From Vandiemenella viatica (taxonomy: Eukaryota; Arthropoda; Insecta; Orthoptera; Morabidae), in NCBI GenBank assembly GCA_031002005.1, contig JARYHS010013630.1, positions 25,449,112 to 25,513,111 on the forward strand: a DNA stretch of 64,000 nt. Reading direction: 5' to 3'. The notes under the pieces were generated by a model, which searched no databases, was not told where the DNA came from, and saw only the letters and a program-made list of their open reading frames with translations. The position numbers and the translations under genes were made by a program. Below are positions 34,014-46,380 of the stretch, in pieces. The number at the start of each line of letters is the position of its first letter. Positions within the stretch are counted from its first letter, which is position 1.

Positions 34014-35933
34014 CTTTTTCCCTTACTAATTACATATTTGTTATATATTCAATATATAAGCGTCCTTCTTACTTACTTAAGAACTGCAGTCGGTTAAATA
34101 AATATCAAGAATAATCGTCAGGATTTTCTTCAATTGAGTCTTCACTGGGCGAAGTTCGAGTAACTTAGTTGAGACGATTTTCTATTAGGTTTTCTTGAAA
34201 TTATTACAGTATAACTGAAATAATGTATCACTTCTGACAAAGCCAAATTTTAAATATCTTCTTTTTAGATGTTTTACAATACAATTGGTAGTAATTAATG
34301 ATAACAAATTTTTCAATATTTTTTTCATATAAGTTATTTAAATATAAGTATCACAAAGTCACATTTTAAATATTTTCTTTTGAAATATTTTACAATTAAA
34401 CATTCAGCGCTAATATTCCCTCGAGTCAGCTAGCATACAAAAAATATTCATTTAAATATATAAGGTCTTTGAAACCAAAGAGAAAAATATTAGTTAGCTT
34501 CCTAGTACCTGAATCATCCACGAGATAGTGTTAGAGCCGTTTTCGAGCCATTTTCGATATACCAAAAGCAAAAATTGTTCGTATTTTGTAAAATTGTCTT
34601 TTTTTAGGTAGGAACACTATTTAGATAATCTTAAAAGTCAAAACTTTATCAAAAAATGAAGTTTCATCCAAATGGTTAGCGCCGTTCCCGAGATCCAATA
34701 TATATATATATTTATATATATACAAAAATTGCTCGTTTAAAGATATAAGAATATCGTTCAAGGGACATATGCACAAATTTTCAAACCAACTCTAGTCCTT
34801 CTGAGGTCGTTCTAATTGCATAGGAACCTTTTTTTTTTTTTTTACAGTATTTATGGGAACACAGAGTGTATTTATATAATAGCGTATTGAATATCCAACA
34901 TTTAGAACATCAACGAATACAGAAAGAAACGACAATCTTTGAATACATTCAGATGGTATACCGAAGGAAATGCCATACAACTTACCTGTAACAATGAAGG
35001 AGTATGACATAAAAATTCACGAATTGCAAAAAAGGGGAAGGTAGGAAAAATGTAGTATTCTTTTTGTCAATCATTTTCATGCGTTGAACCCATTTTTTCC
35101 CGTGCAGTCAAATAGCATGTTACTTGAACTTATCACTTCTTTTTAATTATTCCTGACAGGATCAAACAGGAAATTCATTTTCACTGCAGTAAAGTCGTAG
35201 CTCGTCTTGTGCTTTTTTGTCTATAATCGTTCTTGCCATCATTTTATACGCCTTAATTGTAGTGTGCTTTTGAATTTTATTCGGATTAAAGACTTTATTG
35301 ATTTTCCTAGATGCCGTGCTGTAATTAAATATTATGAATATTTCTTCCAAATTTGTTATTTAAACGTGTTAATCACTTAATATTCGTTATTCAGGAATAT
35401 TCAGCTTAGGATTTGTCCCTTTTCTTGAAATACCATAATTTTGTTTCAAGCCATATATTGGGTTTAAAGAAATTATCGTTATACACGAGAACTTGTAGAT
35501 AGAATAGTGTAAATGAAATGAATTGGATTTTCCCCTCTTAGAATTGAAATGTCAATACAGAGATTTGTGAACTATAACCAATAGCGTTTAAGGTTACAAA
35601 GGGTAGAAATGCAACTCGGCTGTTTAAACCTTCAGAATGGTCCACATTTACAGAACTTAGTTTCGCTTCACGATACTTTCTTGATTTATTTCGTGAAGAA
35701 GCAGGAGCAGCTTAATATTTCACAGAGTTTAGAAAACTGACTTTGGTGGTTTCAGGGAACTACAAAAAAATAAAAAATCCAACCGCGGTCATAGTTTGAA
35801 GTCGGATGTGTCTTCAGACACCAACTCGAATATATTAGGTTGCTTTATACTATTTCGCATTTATTGGTTGAGGAAGAGTTTGTCTGATCTATAACGCAAT
35901 GTGACACAAGAGAAGAGGTGTTTAAGCCATTCC
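34014..35933. other. Intronic AT-rich stretch
   Basis: Contains a short TA-rich microsatellite (about 34699-34724) and a T run (34829-34843). Short frames are uninformative. No gene or named element recognised. Confidence 0.4.
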
Positions 35934-35936
35934 TGA

Positions 35937-36328
35937 GGGACCGTGCACAAACTACGTGGCTCGGTCCGGGGGGGGGGGAGGGGTAGGCTAGAAGGTTACG
36001 TTGGGCTACGTGGGGGGAGGGGGGGGTTTAGAGCCAAGCCACGTAGCTTTCCTTTCATAACATTTTTCACAGTTAAAATGAGGAACTGTACTCACAAAAG
36101 CATGTGAATATTTATTTTCCTCAGTTAATTATCTCCTTATGTAATTTACAAAAGTCTGACAGGAGAAAACAGTAGAAAATGTCTTCTGGAATCAAAAGGG
36201 GAAAAAAGCTACGTGCTACGTGGGGGAGGGGGGGGGGGTATAGAGGCAAAAGCTATGTAGGGCTACGTGGGGGGGAGGGGGGGTTCACAGGAGACCAAAA
36301 TGGAGCAACGTGGTTTATGCACGCTCCC
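35937..36328. mobile_element. MITE with 24-bp TIRs and TGA duplication (family M2)
   Basis: This 392-bp element starts GGGACCGTGCACAAACTACG and ends with the inverted counterpart; about 20 of 24 terminal bases agree. It is flanked by TGA on both sides (35934-35936, 36329-36331). Internally it carries several G-rich blocks next to CTACGTGG. It has no coding capacity. Three-base duplications and GGG termini fit PIF/Harbinger-type non-autonomous elements; that class is inferred. A relative is at 52345-52963. Confidence 0.75.
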
Positions 36329-36331
36329 TGA

Positions 36332-39300
36332 CTGTTCTACGCATTTGTTCGGAGATATGACTTGCCCTAAGAAAACAAGACGACCCAACCGTGAAAGCAG
36401 TTTTCCTGTAACTTGTTTTGCTATGTAGCTTTCAGTGATTCATTGCACATCTTTCGTAATTGTTAAGCATGTCCATTAAGCTGTCCAGCCTCTTAGGATT
36501 GACTTTGGAACACGCTCGCATTTAAGCCAATATTTTGGCTTCGATGTATCGATAAGGTAGGGAAAGCTCACAAATTGTCGACATGTTAAGAATTTATTTT
36601 TCAATTTTCGAAGCCTCTGACCATACTATTTAATAACTATAAATTCTAAATTTTCTGCATGCTTAATCTCTCTTCAGTTTATATATAAAATATCGCTGTT
36701 ACGGTAAGGTAAGAAATATGTGCAATGTCATTTTTAAGTTTGTTGTCGGTGTTTAATATCAATTCTATTTAGTTAAGCTATAGTGAAGAAATAAATTGCG
36801 AGGGCAAGGCGTTCAAACCGCCATATTTGACGACTCAGAAGCTAATACGTGCCTGTTCAATTGGTTATTTAGTTGGTTTATTTATCGAACTCTTTTTCGC
36901 GTTATTCAAGCACCTTTAACGGTTGCTTCTGTTAAATGTGAATACATTTAATTACTTAATTTTACTGTTTTATTTTACATAGTTAAATTATAATATTGTA
37001 TTGAATTACTGAGATAGTTCACGGTTTTGCCTTCGTTTCTATACGTTATTTTCGTGGATGCTTTTAAACAGTTATGTCTTTTGAGTAATTAGGGATTGAA
37101 AGAAACTGGAGAATCTCTCATACTGATTAAAAATACTTACAGCCTCTCGCAATACACATTTTACTTACTATAGGACACATCGAGATGGTAGATAAACGCG
37201 CCTTTGTTTGATAAATCGTCCGAAGTTTCCCTGGTAAGTAAAGATTATCTTTGCATCTCCCCATGTTGTATCGAAGGTCAAGATTTCCGGGTCCCCTCAT
37301 TCATGTTCTGAGCCTTCAGGGAGTTTGTCTTTTGTATTTGAGTGACGGTCTGTGTCGTGGAGGTTATCAGCGTGTCTGGTAGCTCGAGTTTCGTGTCTAT
37401 ACAATGTGTTTGACGTCTAACAGTAAGATCTGCTTAACTTTGTTCGACTAAAGACAGGGTTTGGCTCTGAGAATCTTTAATTCAGTGTTTCTTGCATTGT
37501 CATGAGGCAGCATATTATAACGGCCCTCAAACCCAGACCTTTAATGAAAAGTTATTTTAAGAGTTGTGTAGCAAGTTGGGAGTTGATTAATTATGGTTTT
37601 GTATATTTTTTGTATAGTTAATTGTGAATTTGTGTAAATAAAACATTGTTTTATGGAGAGAAACTATTTAATATGTATTATGCATGAATTCTAAGTGTTG
37701 ATTTGAGCCTCGATGTTTGGAGGACAATTCTCAACTCTTTGGACTGGCTTATGTTGATAATTTTGTTTGTAAATATCTTTAGTTTTCGTTTCCGTGTGTT
37801 TCATGATTATTGTGAATGATTTTGCATGAATTCTCATTGTTTTAATGTGATTTTAACTGTTCAAGTATTGTTAGAATTCGAGAAACGTCGGTCGGAACTC
37901 TTAATATTCTAAAAAATTTCTGTAGCGTATATATAAAGGGAACGACAGGAGTGCAAGTTAATTGAAAGTTAGAATCACTGGAACATTTGTATGTTTGTAC
38001 TTAATATCTTTGGATCTAGACGATGTCTTGTTCTTTAACATTGTTATAAAGTGCGCGGAAAAATAATCACAAGTAAACGTGATTCTTCCAGTGGTTATTT
38101 CTTACAACCAAATAGCTACCAATATGCTGATGATCAAGGATTCTGGGAGGCCTTTACAAGCCTGCATTTGTTTTCAGGAATAGTCTATTAATCATGAAAA
38201 TTGTATTCCGAAAAAGTCTGTACATTTAATATATTATTTAAGAGGTTGGGATACTATTCATAAGCTATGGAGAAGGAATAAACTGTTTTTAAAATTTGTT
38301 TTTGTTTTGATGAGGGAATTCAAGCAAAAACTTGGTCCGATTTTGATGCACTTTAGATAACGCTCATCCCACTATCTCGACGACAAAGTAGAGAAATTTA
38401 AGCTAAAATTGTAATCAAATTAGTGTCCATTTAACGTTAATCGCGATTGACGCAAAACTACATGTAGAATTTTGATGGTCCAGTGAGTATAATAAGGCAT
38501 ATTTTATTTTGCTGTGACTGCGGAAAGTTGAAAGCCTAAGTAGTATCCATTTGAAGGTGAGATTCTTCTCGCAGTCGAAATGTTTATCGTGATTTCAGCT
38601 CAAGAGTGTTGGAATTAAGTTGGTTTTTGTTTGTTGCTGTCCATGTGTCAACTGTAACAAATTAACAGCCCACGTGAACGAAATTGCGAACGGCTATTTT
38701 AAGAATATATTCCCATATTGGCAAGCATTTGTTTGAAGACTAAAAAAACTGGTCATTTGTCAATTTGAGGAGGGTTTCATTTCTGGTTTCTTTACATTTA
38801 GTGCAGAGTGAAAAACTGAACACTTATACATTCGCTCATTTATCCTCCGTTGTCCTGTCGCTTCCTCACAATTTGTGAACCATTTACTCTTCAACAGAGC
38901 TGGAGGAACCCACGACAAAGGAAAGTAGCTAGCGCTGAGGAAACTGCTTACACGGCTTTTTGGACTTTCGCATTTCGATATTACTAACGCGGAAAAAGCT
39001 GCAGACTAAACCTACTATTAAATGTTGCAATAGAAAGAATAAAAACAATACATCAGCAAGTAAAAAATAAATCGGACTAAAACATAAAAAAACAAACCCA
39101 GCTTACAACCTTAGCAAAATTCAAGTATCAGTTGTCGGGTACAATTTTACCCCTGATTCATCGCAATCAGTACAGTTATATAACACAAAAAAGGCTTCAG
39201 ACGCAAATCCAAGACAGTTGGTCACTTTCATTGGAAATGTCACTGACCAAGCACTTGACATCCCTCTAATTATAAATTTGATGGCCATAAAGATCAACTA

Positions 39301-39401
39301 AAAACATCATAACCAGAGAAATGGTCACAGAAGAACACATGTTTATACACGTGTTTTAAGGCAAGAGGCTGTCTTATAATGGAAAAATTAATTTAAAAAA
39401 A
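36332..39401. other. Intronic stretch, one unrecognised open frame
   Basis: Mostly AT-rich and featureless. Near the right end a + strand frame free of stops runs from about 39072 to 39300. It would encode a peptide with VVGYNFTPDSSQSVQLYNTK that I do not recognise; it has no start codon near its beginning. It might be an exon or remnant, but I cannot support a function. Confidence 0.35.
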
Positions 39402-40007
39402 GGGCAGTTCTATCATTACCGTGGCGCCAAAATCTGATGATGAATTCTTGCAGAACTCGATGAAATAAATCGAAAATAAAGAATAAATTTTTTTGATATC
39501 TCACTTGGTTTTCGAGATATAGCATGTTAAAAATCAGCCATAGTTATAGTTCCTTCTGCCTTTGATATTTTTTCTTCTGGTCCAGACCGTATTTCAACCT
39601 AACAACAATCACTAGGAAGAAAATAAGACACATATAGTGCATTTCCACCATGTTGATATGGTGGTTTTGGTGAAAAATTTTTTTTTTGGTCCAGGCCGGA
39701 TCTCACCCTAACCTCATCACTTTTGAAATACAATATCTCGAGAACTAAGCGAGATATCAAAAAACTTTTTCTTTATTTTCCATTTGTTTCATCAAGTTAC
39801 GTAAGAATTCATCATCAAATTTGGCTATAGCGAAATATTTCTTCTGGTCCAGGCCGTATTTCAACCTAACTACGTAAATTTTGAGATACGATATCTCGAG
39901 AACCAAGCGAGATATCAAAAAAATTTATTCTTTATTTTCGATTTTTTTTGTCGAGTTCTATAAGAATCAATCATCATATTGTGGCGCCACGGTAATGATA
40001 GAATCCC
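39402..40007. mobile_element. Non-autonomous element with ~125-bp TIRs (family M3)
   Basis: The ends are inverted copies: CTATCATTACCGTGGCGCC near 39410-39428 and its complement near 39983-40002, followed inward by matching blocks (AACTCGA, ATCGAAAATAAAGAATAAA, TTTGATATCTC, TCGAGATAT). The interior holds further copies of the GAGATATC-type block and of TGGTCCAGGCCGTATTTCAA. The stem-like symmetry plus internal repetition suggests a satellite-like MITE. No protein is encoded. Related repeats are at 53410-53988. Confidence 0.7.
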
Positions 40008-41779
40008 CAAAAAAAGCAAATAACGTCAGTAAAATCAGATCTCTCCAACCTATTTCATGTCAACATAAAAACTTTCAAAAAAGTCAAATTCGCCGTCGTG
40101 CAAAAAAATCGAAGTCTCCATCCTTAAAAAAAAAAGAAACTTTGATAAAAGACAGTACTTTAGGTTTAAAGCAAGACATTGTGTACGTGAAGATTTGCAC
40201 CCAGTATAAGAAAACGAGTACTTATTTTATAAACTAGGGCATTAGAGTAAGAGTTATGGTTTCGATAACACTTTGGCTGGCGGCAGATGTGTAACTGACT
40301 GAGCAGGCGTGGTCCCTCTGTTGCCTGACGTGTGCCTGGCTCTGCTAATTACTCGCAATTAGTGTTGCTCACCTTGTGGCACGGCGCTCTTGCTGTAACT
40401 CTAGAAAGCGAATAGCCGGGAATTGCCTGACTTTCCCTCGCCGTGGTCCTGGGACGAGAATGGTACCAAACTGCTGGCCAAATTGTTAAGACTAAAACTT
40501 GAAAATCAAATTTTTTTTGTGTCTCAACAAATAAAATCAACCCACATACACCTCTAGATTTCGTGTGCATATTCCCTTGTTAGAAATAAGCAGTTGCCCT
40601 CTGTTAAGCATAGACCAAACTGGTAAACAAAATCTCGCAACTATCTATACACACTCGGAAACTTTTGTTTATAGACTGTCGAGAACCAATTGCCAAGCGT
40701 CAACACTTATATACATGTCTCGAATCAGTATTGGAAAAAAACTTCGGCAGTGTATTGGTAGTAGCTTAACTGGAATTTTTTAAAATAGGCAGGTAAGACA
40801 GAATTTATTAGAGGGACCTCAATTCGGTAATAACCTCTTGGATAAATTGAGATTGAAAGGTACCACGAGATTCCGAAATTTCAGGTGGTTGCCGTCAAAT
40901 GATGCCGACTTCAGATGGTTGGGGAAATAATCCCACAGCAGCTCACGAATTTCCGGGAAACCATTTAACAAGTAACTTAGTTTGGCAGTGACGGGCAAGT
41001 GGTGATTCACCAGCCTCATGTACGCATTCAGAATATCAAAAGAAATGATATCACAAATATACCAAACTAGTTTTTACCTGTTTTTACAACCAGTCGAAGT
41101 CACGTCCCAAAGACACGATGTTCTATGGAAATATTCGATAAACTTTAAAGTTTACTCGGCTAACCACATTTAAAAAAAAAAAATAAACAAAGGAAGAAAG
41201 AACACCGAGGATGGAAACTTTGTGGTGAGGAGTGACTGGAATCTTAATTCTACCTACCGATTTTGTTGAGCCTTGTTGCTATCTCCTGCTTTGTATAATG
41301 TCCTTCGGCAAGCAGTTCTTCTTATTATGCCCATTTTTCTTGGCGACGTATTACTTCCTCGTCATAACTTCAAAATTTCCCTTGTATGATGGATTTTAAG
41401 CACTGCCATCTATTTCACAAAACAATATTATTGTTTTAATTATGTCAGTATAATGCACTACACGTGTACCGATAAAATTTCTAGATACCATTGAAACACT
41501 TTAACAAGTCAAATGTGCACAAACCAAAATGGTTCCTTAAATCAGGAATCAATTCCAACAGTTTAGCCAACGTATGATACACAAAATCCTACAAACGATT
41601 TCAAAATGACCCCAAATCATTCAAATCTCCGGTACACATGCCCATATTATTTCAATTTATAAAATATTCATCAAAATTAAATAAGGAATTTTCAGAGCGT
41701 AAAGACGCTGAGTGTATATGAATCTGGAGTTCGATATTTATACCTATGTTATACTGTGGAGTAATGTACTTTAATCTAC
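40008..41779. other. Intronic stretch, no supported gene
   Basis: A lysine-rich frame continues from the M3 element to 40237 (SQIRRRAKKSKSPSLKKKE) with no recognised domain. A relatively GC-rich patch lies around 40270-40460. Other frames are short and random-looking. Confidence 0.4.
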
Positions 41780-42330
41780 ACATTTGGCTGCAAGAAGGCG
41801 GAAGAGATATTAGATCACAAGTTTTAGAAATAAATCGAACAAAAGAAGCAGTTCTTGGAATTAAGATTAATATTTGAAGTGCAAACAGAGAGAAACAAAC
41901 CTGCATTTCTGGATTTTGAACTAGGTTAGATGGGATCAATGATCAATATGTTAAAGAAGTTGGGTCTGAAATACCACAAAAATAATTTATCACGTAAATA
42001 GGAATCGGTTGGCTATGGTAAAAAGTAGACAATGAGACGAACATCAGTTTTTTTAAAAGAGGTTCAGCCAGGGTATCGTCCACACCCAATAATATTTAAC
42101 ATATAATTATGCAGGCGAGGATTCAAGGGAAAAATTTGAATGTTACAAAGAATTGAGAACAACGATCGGGATGTTTCTATTAGCACTATAATGACTATAT
42201 TCGGAAATGGACAAATATTGGGAAAAGATTTATAGACAACACAAACAAAAGCATGACAAAGGTAATGAAATGCAGAAGTTAAAAATGGCGGTGTACTACA
42301 TGGAAAAGTAACTTGTGTTTTAAGTAAGAA
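41780..42330 (+). mobile_element. Decayed LINE RT fragment, same family as 8197-15310
   Basis: In shifting frames on the + strand I read EAVLGIKINI-like and LRLIFEVQTERNKPAF, then FLDFE, then QPGYRPHPIIFNI. These parallel EAILSLRLILEG, MAFVDLEKAF and RQGCSQSPLIFNL of the 8197-15310 LINE. No continuous frame remains. Ends are uncertain. Confidence 0.65.
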
Positions 42331-42562
42331 TGTTATGAATAGCTAATAGCTGATTATCACTTAAAAAATAGAAAGTTTTTTGTATGAAATAGTAACTAAT
42401 ACTGTACGTGTATAAGGGAGTATGAGAAGGAAGGAAAATTAACATAAAAACAAATCGGCGTAAAAGAGAAGTGATTGGTGGGTTACAAGGTTTTGTAGAT
42501 TCAATTTCTTTTCGGTTTTTTCTGACATTATCGACTGAAGAACTATACCATAATTTAGTTCA

Positions 42563-44993
42563 AGGTTCTAACAACAGGGCGAGGTCGCGAGACCCTTCAG
42601 TTTCCTGTTTACTGTGACAAAGTGAAGACGTGAAGCATGTGTGGGATTAATATCTACCCCGGTTTGTAGGTTATTTTTCTCTTTTTTGTTAAAATACATT
42701 TAATTCACGTATTATAACCTTATTTTACAGTAAAGCATTGGATATATAATTATCGGCAAGCAAAAAAATTGATATACACTGAATTTTTTTGGCAGATGAT
42801 GGCGAAAAGATACAATTTGAGACGCCTCGATCCACTGGCAAAATCTTTGAAAGAATCCGAGACTGCCAAAGAACCAGTAATCGACTGTATTTCCGATGAA
42901 GATGATAGTTTAGTCAGAATGAGCGGGTCAGTCGGAAGAAGATACCGATAATGAAGTAGAACATTCAGTTTCAGTGGAAGTAGTTCCCGAAAAGAGACAC
43001 GTGGAAAGTCAATTATTCGTGGTGCTAGTCGTTCAAATCGCGGTCGAAAGCCAAGTATAGTCTGTGGTAAAGATCGGCATCACTTGAACGATCTCAGCAA
43101 CGACGAAATCCACCGACATCGTACTTGCCGGGCCCACTTGGAGCAGCGAAACAAGTCCGTACGCTTTTTGAAACATGAAATTTGCTTTTCCTGATTCTTT
43201 GTTGGAGACGATATGTCGCCATATGAATGAAGAAATTCAAAGATATTTAGAGGCGCTCGAAATTGATGACACAGCAAATACCACGTACTCGAACATTTCT
43301 TTGATTGAATTGGACGCTTACATAGGATTACTATATTTTTCGGACATGCAAAAAAACGAGTCACACGTGTAACGATGTCTCGACTCCGATTTTCCTTCAT
43401 ATCAAAGTGCATAGGTTCGACGATAAACGTACACGGCTTGAGCGAAAAGCTATCGATAAATTTGCTGCAATCCTTGAGATTTGGGAACAATTTGTATCAA
43501 ATTGTACAAAATATTCTCCAGCTTCATATTGTACAATAGATGAGCAACGAGTTTCCTTCCGAGGACGATGTCTAAATAGTATACAATGGCTTTAAGCCAG
43601 ATAAATACGGAATCAAGATCGTGACGCTCAACGACGCACGAACGTTCTACATGTTCTCTGCACTGCCATACGCGAGAAAAGTACAGACAGAAAATGGCGA
43701 GAGTGTTCCATCATATTACATTAGGAAATTATCGGAGCCGCTGCATGGAACCACCCGAAACATTATGTGTGACAATTTGCTTTCGTCAATCCCAATTTTC
43801 GAGAAAATGCTTTCGGAGCATTCCATTGCCATGGTCGGAACACTACGGAAAAACAAACGCGAAATTCCTGAGAATTTCATATGCGCAGGACAAGTTTGCA
43901 TTCGATGGGAACATGACTTTCGTATCCCATACTCCAAAATAAAATAGTCCTCCTGCTGTCATACTGTCACGATAGGCTCGAACACCAGAGATTATAAATT
44001 TTTATAGTACAACGAAAGGAGGAACTGACACCTTTGCTCAATGTCTCACAAGTACTCCACGCACCGTAAAACTCTCAGATGGCCTATGAGGATGTGGATG
44101 GCCATGCTTGACCAAGGAGGAATTAACGCCTCAATCCTCTTCAATGCTGTTCTTGTCAGTATGAACCGAAGACAATTTATAAAAAGCTTGGTCAACTCGC
44201 TTTTGGAGCCACACGTTAGGGCAAGGTTAAAAATACCTTTTCTTTGCCGGGAACTAAGAAACGACACCTTGATTCTTCTTGATGAAAAATTTCAACCAGC
44301 TAATGAGTCACCAAAAAAGTCTGTACGATGCGGCTTGTGTCCCCGATCGGAGAATCGCAAAACGCGAATATATTGAACAAAGGGCAAGCGACCTACCTGC
44401 GAGAAGCATCGAGTACTCTACTACAGCGATTGTGGCGCCTTTGAATAAGTTGAATGGCAACTTTACTTTTGAATTTGTTTTTTGTATGTACCAAAATTTT
44501 TTTTTTACATTTTGCATGACAGCAACCGAAATATATTTTTTAAAACCAATATTTCATGGATTTTTATTTGACTTTTCCATAGATCAGATTCCCAATTTTT
44601 TTTTAACTTTGAGAGTCCCAAATAAATAGAATTGTTTGGCGAAATGTCATGATTGTATTTTTTTCCCCTCAAAGCTTTATATATCCTCTTTAAAATCCCG
44701 TTTGAAATTTGAAAATCGGTTGTTTAGAGAAATAGTTATAATTTATGTTAAATGTCGGTTTCACCGTTTCTTAGCACTTTTAGCTATTTAATTTGATTTT
44801 TTACCAACTAAACTTTAATAAAATTGAATATGCTCTTTACCATTTTCTTCAGCATGAAGAAACAAAAGAATTCATGTCATTATATATCAGATTATTGATT
44901 TCAGAACGATTTTAAGAACAAAAAACCCATGGGGTAAATATTTACCCCAGTTTGTAGTTTACAGGTAAAAAAAATGGATTTGTAGTTCTAGGG
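42563..44993 (+). mobile_element. piggyBac-family DNA transposon, inactivated
   Basis: A transposase pseudogene (42796-44448) is followed by a right end ...TGTAGTTCTAGGG abutting TTAA (44994-44997), the classic piggyBac target site with a terminus ending in GGG. The left end is degraded and set near 42563 (GGTTCTAACAACAG). Sub-terminal repeats TAATATCTACCCCGGTTTGT (near 42650) and TAAATATTTACCCCAGTTTG (near 44935) lie in the same orientation at the two ends; the right one includes a perfect 18-bp palindrome (44931-44948). The left TTAA is not preserved. Confidence 0.8.
42796..44448 (+). pseudogene. piggyBac-like transposase (DDE_Tnp_1_7) pseudogene
   Basis: The piggyBac transposase cuts and pastes DNA at TTAA. 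N-terminal MMAKRYNLRRLDPLAKS is followed by an acidic stretch. Later pieces in several frames are ISLIELDAYIGLLYFS, FDDKRTRLERKAIDKF, YCTIDEQRVSFRGRC (first catalytic Asp), KYGIKIVTLNDART, IMCDNLLSSIPIFEKML (second Asp), TTKGGTDTFAQ (third Asp; the following Asp of GGVDxxD is lost), HRKTLRWPMRMWMAMLDQGG and a Cys-rich tail CGLCPRSENRKTRIY. There TGT has become TGA, after which TKGKRPTCEKHRV continues. Multiple stops and frameshifts make it inactive. A deletion after RGRC removes part of the catalytic core. Confidence 0.88.
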
Positions 44994-44997
44994 TTAA

Positions 44998-46007
44998 GCA
45001 AGCAGATTATGAGTGTACTTTCTCAGCATCTAGGTGCTAGTCTGCATGTCTGCGAATTGTACTGTAGTGGTCTTTGGTATGTAACTGTAATAATACTTTG
45101 TAACGCGTTTCTGTACTTGTTGAATTGAGTGTGCCACGATTTTCTTAGAAGTCCTGTTAAAGCAAGTGATGACAGAATCTTAGTGTACAGTTACCCACGT
45201 TACAGATAACGCTATTGTGTAATGTTTGTGACAAGGTGAATCTGGTTTTCAAAAGTCCTTGTATTAGGGAAGTCCGGTTGGCCAAATCATCCAGGGCGAG
45301 CTTCTGGAACGATAGTGCCTGGCTATGAAAAGGAATACAGGAGTATCGTCTAAAGTCTAAACAGACACTTTGTAATGGCTAAAACATAAATAAAACTGTG
45401 GAGAACGTTTCCTGGCTCGGTCCCAGTATTTTATCGCGCCACTTAGTCTTAAGCCCTAAAGTTTCTCTGTGCTGACACTTGGTTGCTGGAGCTTGGTAAG
45501 ATATGAATAGGTGTTTGGCACTGGATGCAGGCTGAGCGGAAGCGCGTACCGTCTTGGCGAGATGTTCACGGTAAACAAAGGCCCGGCTGGCAAGGTCACC
45601 TGCGGTTGGTTCGTTGAACCAGACCCGGCACAGCTGCCGCAGCTGCAGGTCCACCTGCGCCCGCATCCTCGCCTCGCACACCCGTCGCCGTTTTCACTCT
45701 AACCTACTTGTTCTGTAACAACGAATAACATAAACACACTAGCATTTCCCCGCTGTTCTCTCACGCGGACCTAGTTGTACGTAGTTATGCGTGCTCCTTT
45801 CGTTTTTTTCTATTAGCAAAGCGTAAACATTTGTAATGTAGCATCTTTGGAATCTATGACGTAGTGGCTTGCTTAAAGTTTTCTGTGTTTCAGAAAACTG
45901 TCGAAATGCGTTACCAAAGTTACATAGTCAACAGAAAACAGTATCAAAAGAATCCAAATGGTGCTGTGTTTACCTTCATTCCAGCGTGATCTTTGGTTGG
46001 TATCTCG
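44998..46007. other. Intronic stretch with GC-rich E-box cluster
   Basis: Mostly AT-rich, but about 45530-45700 is GC-rich. Four CANNTG E-boxes (CACCTG at 45597 and 45652, CAGCTG at 45631 and 45640) fall within 61 bp. Open frames over it are short on both strands and not recognised. It might be an intronic regulatory element; the sequence alone does not prove that. Confidence 0.35.
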
Positions 46008-46010
46008 TAA

Positions 46011-46377
46011 GGGGGCATCCATAAATTACGTGAGGTGAAATAGGGGAGGGGGGGACCGGCGAAATCTCACCAGTTCTCACCAAGGGGGAGGGGGGGGGTC
46101 TACGGAAATCTCACGTGAGATTTTGCGAAAAATTTGGGGACAGTAGAGCAAAAAAAAAAGTCTCAAATTTGCGGCAAAGTCGACTTTAGGAGGGTATTTC
46201 GTCAAAAAAGTTAGGGTGGGACCTAAAAAAAAAGTTTCCAGGGCGATTTCTAGGGGGGGTTCTCACGGACCAGATCTCACCAGAGGGGGGGGGGGGGGGT
46301 CCGGCCAGATCTCAGCAGGGGGGAGGGGGGAGTCCAGAAATCCGGAAAAACACCTCACGTAATTTGTGGATGCCCCC
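46011..46377. mobile_element. MITE with 27-bp TIRs and perfect TAA duplication (family M1)
   Basis: This 367-bp element has inverted ends agreeing at 26 of 27 positions (GGGGGCATCC then AYAAATTACGTGAGGTG). TAA flanks it on both sides (46008-46010 and 46378-46380). The interior is rich in G runs and repeated AGATCTCACCAG-like blocks. It encodes no protein. The TAA target duplication and GGG ends fit PIF/Harbinger-type MITEs (inferred). A relative is at 60582-60872. Confidence 0.82.
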
Positions 46378-46380
46378 TAA

